A stretch of DNA of 64,000 bases from Marinobacter pelagius (GTDB lineage: Bacteria > Pseudomonadota > Gammaproteobacteria > Pseudomonadales > Oleiphilaceae): NCBI RefSeq assembly GCF_003315345.1, contig NZ_QNRO01000004.1, positions 157,542 through 221,541 on the forward strand, given 5' to 3'. This document shows positions 62,198-64,000 of the stretch, in pieces. The notes under the pieces were generated by a model. The model did not search any database. It was not told the origin of the DNA and saw nothing but the letters and a program-made list of their open reading frames with translations. The position numbers and the translations under genes are program-made. How positions within the stretch are numbered: position 1 is the first letter of the stretch; each line of letters begins with the position of its first letter.

Positions 62198-63157
62198 TCA
62201 GTTAAACAGGTCCAGCAGTTTGCTGAGGCCTTTTTTCGCCACCTGCATCGGGCGGTCACTGTCCTGGGACCACTGCGCCATGGAGCCGTCGTACAGAGCC
62301 ACTTCCTCGAAACCCGCCAGCTCGCTCAGCACGAACCAGTCGGTGGCAGCCCAGTGTCCGGTGTTGCAGAAGGCAATGGTGCGGGCACCGGGGTCCAACT
62401 CGGCCGTGTTTACCTTTTCGGTGATTGCATCCCGGTTCAGATAGAACACCTCGTCCTGCTGGTTGATGAACGAGTCATGGGGCAGGTTCCGGGAGCCGGG
62501 AATGGTTCCGGGTGCTTTGGCCGCCGGCGATTTGGTCTCGCCCCGGAAATAATCCGCCGGGCGGGCGTCTACCAGCTGCGCCTGGGTATCACGGGCCTGC
62601 TGGACCTCCTCGAGGCTGGCCAGGAGAGGTTCCTGAAGCTCGCCCTTGAACTGTGCCACCGGCAAGCGTGCGCCATCGCCCGTGGCAACGTCATAGTCCG
62701 CCGCCTTCCAGCCGGCAAAGCCTCCGTTGAGAATCGTTACCGCGTCATGGCCTAAAACCCGGAAGGTCCAGTAGACCCGGGCCGCACTACCGAAATCGGT
62801 TACCCCGGTTCCAGCGGGCACAACAACTACCGTCGTGTCATTGGTAATGCCCAGGCTGCCAATCAGGCGTTCCAGGGAACGGACCGGCGGCATGAGGCCG
62901 GTCACGCCGTCCCGGGTTTCCCGCCAGCCATCATTGGTGTAGCTGCTATAGACGGAGCCGGGGATGTGCCCTTGCTGGAAGCTGCTCCGATCGCCGCCGT
63001 TATCAATGCCGGAGCGAACATCCAGAACCACCAGCTGGTCATCGCCCAGACGGTCATTCAACCAGGCAGCGTCCACCAGGGCCGGCACTTGGGCCTTTGC
63101 CGCGTAGCAGAAGGCGCTGAACAGAAACAGAACTGATAATGTCGCCAAACGAATCAT
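62198..63157 (-). CDS. Exported two-domain rhodanese (thiosulfate/mercaptopyruvate sulfurtransferase)
   Basis: A 319-residue sulfurtransferase with an N-terminal signal peptide (1-22, ending YAAKA), so periplasmic. Two rhodanese domains span about 24-155 and 180-312. The second has the active-site loop with Cys264 in FCNTGHWAATDW. The first has PAGTGVTDFG at the same place without Cys and is structural. GGAGG precedes the ATG at 63157. It heads an operon with the YeeE/YedE transporter 20 nt downstream and a Cys-bearing microprotein, presumably passing sulfur from thiosulfate into the cell. Confidence 0.92.
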   Translation of the reverse strand: MIRLATLSVLFLFSAFCYAAKAQVPALVDAAWLNDRLGDDQLVVLDVRSGIDNGGDRSSFQQGHIPGSVYSSYTNDGWRETRDGVTGLMPPVRSLERLIGSLGITNDTTVVVVPAGTGVTDFGSAARVYWTFRVLGHDAVTILNGGFAGWKAADYDVATGDGARLPVAQFKGELQEPLLASLEEVQQARDTQAQLVDARPADYFRGETKSPAAKAPGTIPGSRNLPHDSFINQQDEVFYLNRDAITEKVNTAELDPGARTIAFCNTGHWAATDWFVLSELAGFEEVALYDGSMAQWSQDSDRPMQVAKKGLSKLLDLFN

Positions 63158-63382
63158 GGGCGCACCTCCAATGGGAGCTTTATTTTGAATGATCATTATG
63201 AATCAGGATTGTTGTTATTAAAATATTAAAATATATATCTTTTTGATCTATTCAAATGAGAAAAATTTCCACTCAAAAGCTCCCTCAGCTGTAACGCCCC
63301 CATGACGCCAGTGTCTATGAGGTAACGGCAGCGACTTCGCGGAAGACGCTGCCATTGCTGAAACGACAATGGAGTATGGATC
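63158..63382. promoter_or_regulatory. AT-rich divergent regulatory region
   Basis: The spacer between the rhodanese operon and the small secreted peptide gene is unusually AT-rich at 63180-63265 (runs such as TTATTAAAATATTAAAATAT). It contains a near-palindrome TGAATGATCATTATGAATCA (63187-63206). It probably holds both promoters and a repressor site; no regulator was assigned. Confidence 0.4.
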
Positions 63383-63541
63383 ATGAAAAAGATCACCCTG
63401 ATTCTGGCTTCTTTTGTTCTGGCCTTGTCTGCCACCACCACTCTGGCGATGGACGGACAAGCGGATGACATCAACGAAGCCCGTAGCTATCCGAACAAAA
63501 CCGCTGACACAGTGGCGGATGTGCGGGTATCCGCGAAATAA
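63383..63541 (+). CDS. Small secreted peptide
   Basis: A 52-residue protein: a clean signal peptide (MKKITLILASFVLALSATTT, cleavage after LA at about 22) followed by a 30-residue hydrophilic mature peptide beginning MDGQADDINEARSYPN. GGAG lies 7-8 nt before the ATG at 63383, and a stable hairpin follows the stop, so it looks like a complete single-gene unit. No Cys is present. I do not know its function. Confidence 0.7.
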   Translation: MKKITLILASFVLALSATTTLAMDGQADDINEARSYPNKTADTVADVRVSAK

Positions 63542-63555
63542 CCACCATCATCTTG

Positions 63556-63585
63556 GCACGGCGAGGCATCACTGCCTCGCCGTGC
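63556..63585 (+). terminator. Hairpin after the small secreted peptide gene
   Basis: A perfect 13-bp stem GCACGGCGAGGCA/TGCCTCGCCGTGC with a TCAC loop starts 15 nt after the stop codon. Only a weak T content follows, but it also separates the convergent DUF547 fragment. Confidence 0.65.
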
Positions 63586-63608
63586 ATTGCCATTCCAGCC
63601 GATCCGAT

Positions 63609-63908
63609 TTATTCCTGGCCAAAATTACCGGTAGAGAAATTGGACGGACGGTTCAGCGACCAGTCGTAATCGATGTACTCCAGGGTAGAAGTGCGGCTTA
63701 CCTCCACGGCGACTTCGTCATTCGCCCACTGGTCAATGAAGTCCCGGACAGAACCCGCCGCCTCAACGAAGTCCTGTTCGTACCACTTGAACAGTTCCGT
63801 GCCATACAGGGTGTCGCCGCTTATCCTCAGATGATATGGAGTGTTGAAGGCGCGCCGGGTGTTCTCTTCGAGCATGGCCTCAAGATTGTCGGCCGTGTAA
63901 ATCTGGGG
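63609..63908 (-). pseudogene. DUF547 fragment (C-terminal third only)
   Basis: The frame reads YPQIYTADNLEAMLEENTRR and further GTELFKWYEQDFVEAAGSV and LEYIDYDWSLNRP, the recognisable end of DUF547 proteins. The preceding two thirds of the domain (including the usual CASxSCP-type segment) are missing. Upstream of about 63908 the frame turns non-homologous and meets an in-frame TGA near 63955. The only ATG gives 88 residues. It is therefore a truncated remnant, cut at a point next to an inverted repeat. Confidence 0.65.
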
Positions 63909-63924
63909 TATACGGATTTAATGG

Positions 63925-63950
63925 TTGATGGGGCACCTTCACCCCATCAA
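63925..63950. repeat. Inverted repeat next to the truncated gene
   Basis: Perfect 9-bp arms TTGATGGGG (63925-63933) and CCCCATCAA (63942-63950) with an 8-nt centre. A related ATGGTTGAT string occurs at 63921 and again near 63968. It may mark the end of a mobile element that truncated the DUF547 gene; the window ends too soon to tell. Confidence 0.45.
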
Positions 63951-64000
63951 TCTGATACCACCCTCAGATGGTTGATAGATCGACTCCGTAGTTGAGTTCC

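Overview
The window looks like chromosomal DNA of a marine gammaproteobacterium, most probably Marinobacter. This rests on high GC content, a wax ester synthase that closely matches the Marinobacter WS1-type enzyme as I remember it, ectoine synthesis genes, a dense c-di-GMP repertoire and dispersed repeats whose shadow translation (DGATKP..D.FTGVF) I associate with this group. This assignment comes from recognition, not from a search. No rRNA, tRNA, complete insertion sequence or CRISPR array was seen.

Layout. 1-7.6 kb: a coupled signalling operon (end of a GspE/PilB-type ATPase, PAS-rich histidine kinase, single-domain response regulator, REC-PAS-GGDEF-EAL-REC protein). 7.6-14 kb: S-formylglutathione hydrolase with a CBS protein, an alanine/glycine symporter, a 1-Cys peroxiredoxin, three GGGGTCAG palindromes and the metNIQ methionine importer. 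14-19.7 kb: an ECF sigma/anti-sigma pair divergent from an uncharacterised envelope operon (DUF4331 protein, small lipoprotein, repeat protein, HupE/UreJ-like membrane protein). 19.7-26 kb: a hypothetical protein, an amidase, a lytic transglycosylase, a TauE/SafE permease and a Cache diguanylate cyclase. 26-28.4 kb: a Fur-boxed exbB-exbD-exbD-tonB operon. 28.4-31.6 kb: an orphan hcp with a sigma-54-like promoter, a SprT-like protein, a candidate sigma-54-driven RNA, then the wax ester synthase.

31.6-45 kb: mostly housekeeping genes (TM2 protein, AraC regulator, ferritin-like hydrolase, glutamine amidotransferase, SDR, yfbR, DUF748 protein, MHYT protein with a dead GGDEF, pdxH, phosphopantetheinyl transferase, tag, two small conserved proteins). 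45-49.8 kb: an RpoS-like sigma factor and an ectoine cluster with ectA, ectB and the dedicated aspartokinase but no ectC. 49.8-56 kb: a metallophosphoesterase-like protein coupled to a sodium/solute symporter, a repeat-rich gap, a radical SAM protein and a TVP38-flavoprotein fusion. 56-58.7 kb: an ECF sigma and zinc-finger anti-sigma next to a His-rich protein and a cytochrome c embedded in NPC repeats (27 Cys). 58.8-64 kb: a decayed hydrolase gene, an ADP-ribosylglycohydrolase-like protein, a sulfur-trafficking operon (rhodanese, YeeE/YedE transporter, Cys-bearing microprotein), a small secreted peptide and a truncated DUF547 fragment at the right edge.

The best candidates for undescribed biology are the Cys-rich cytochrome/His-rich protein locus, the sigma-54 leader or small RNA before the wax ester synthase, the dispersed repeat whose core is conserved while its self-complementary arms differ, the DUF4331-HupE locus, the asymmetric ExbD pair and the ectoine cluster without ectC.
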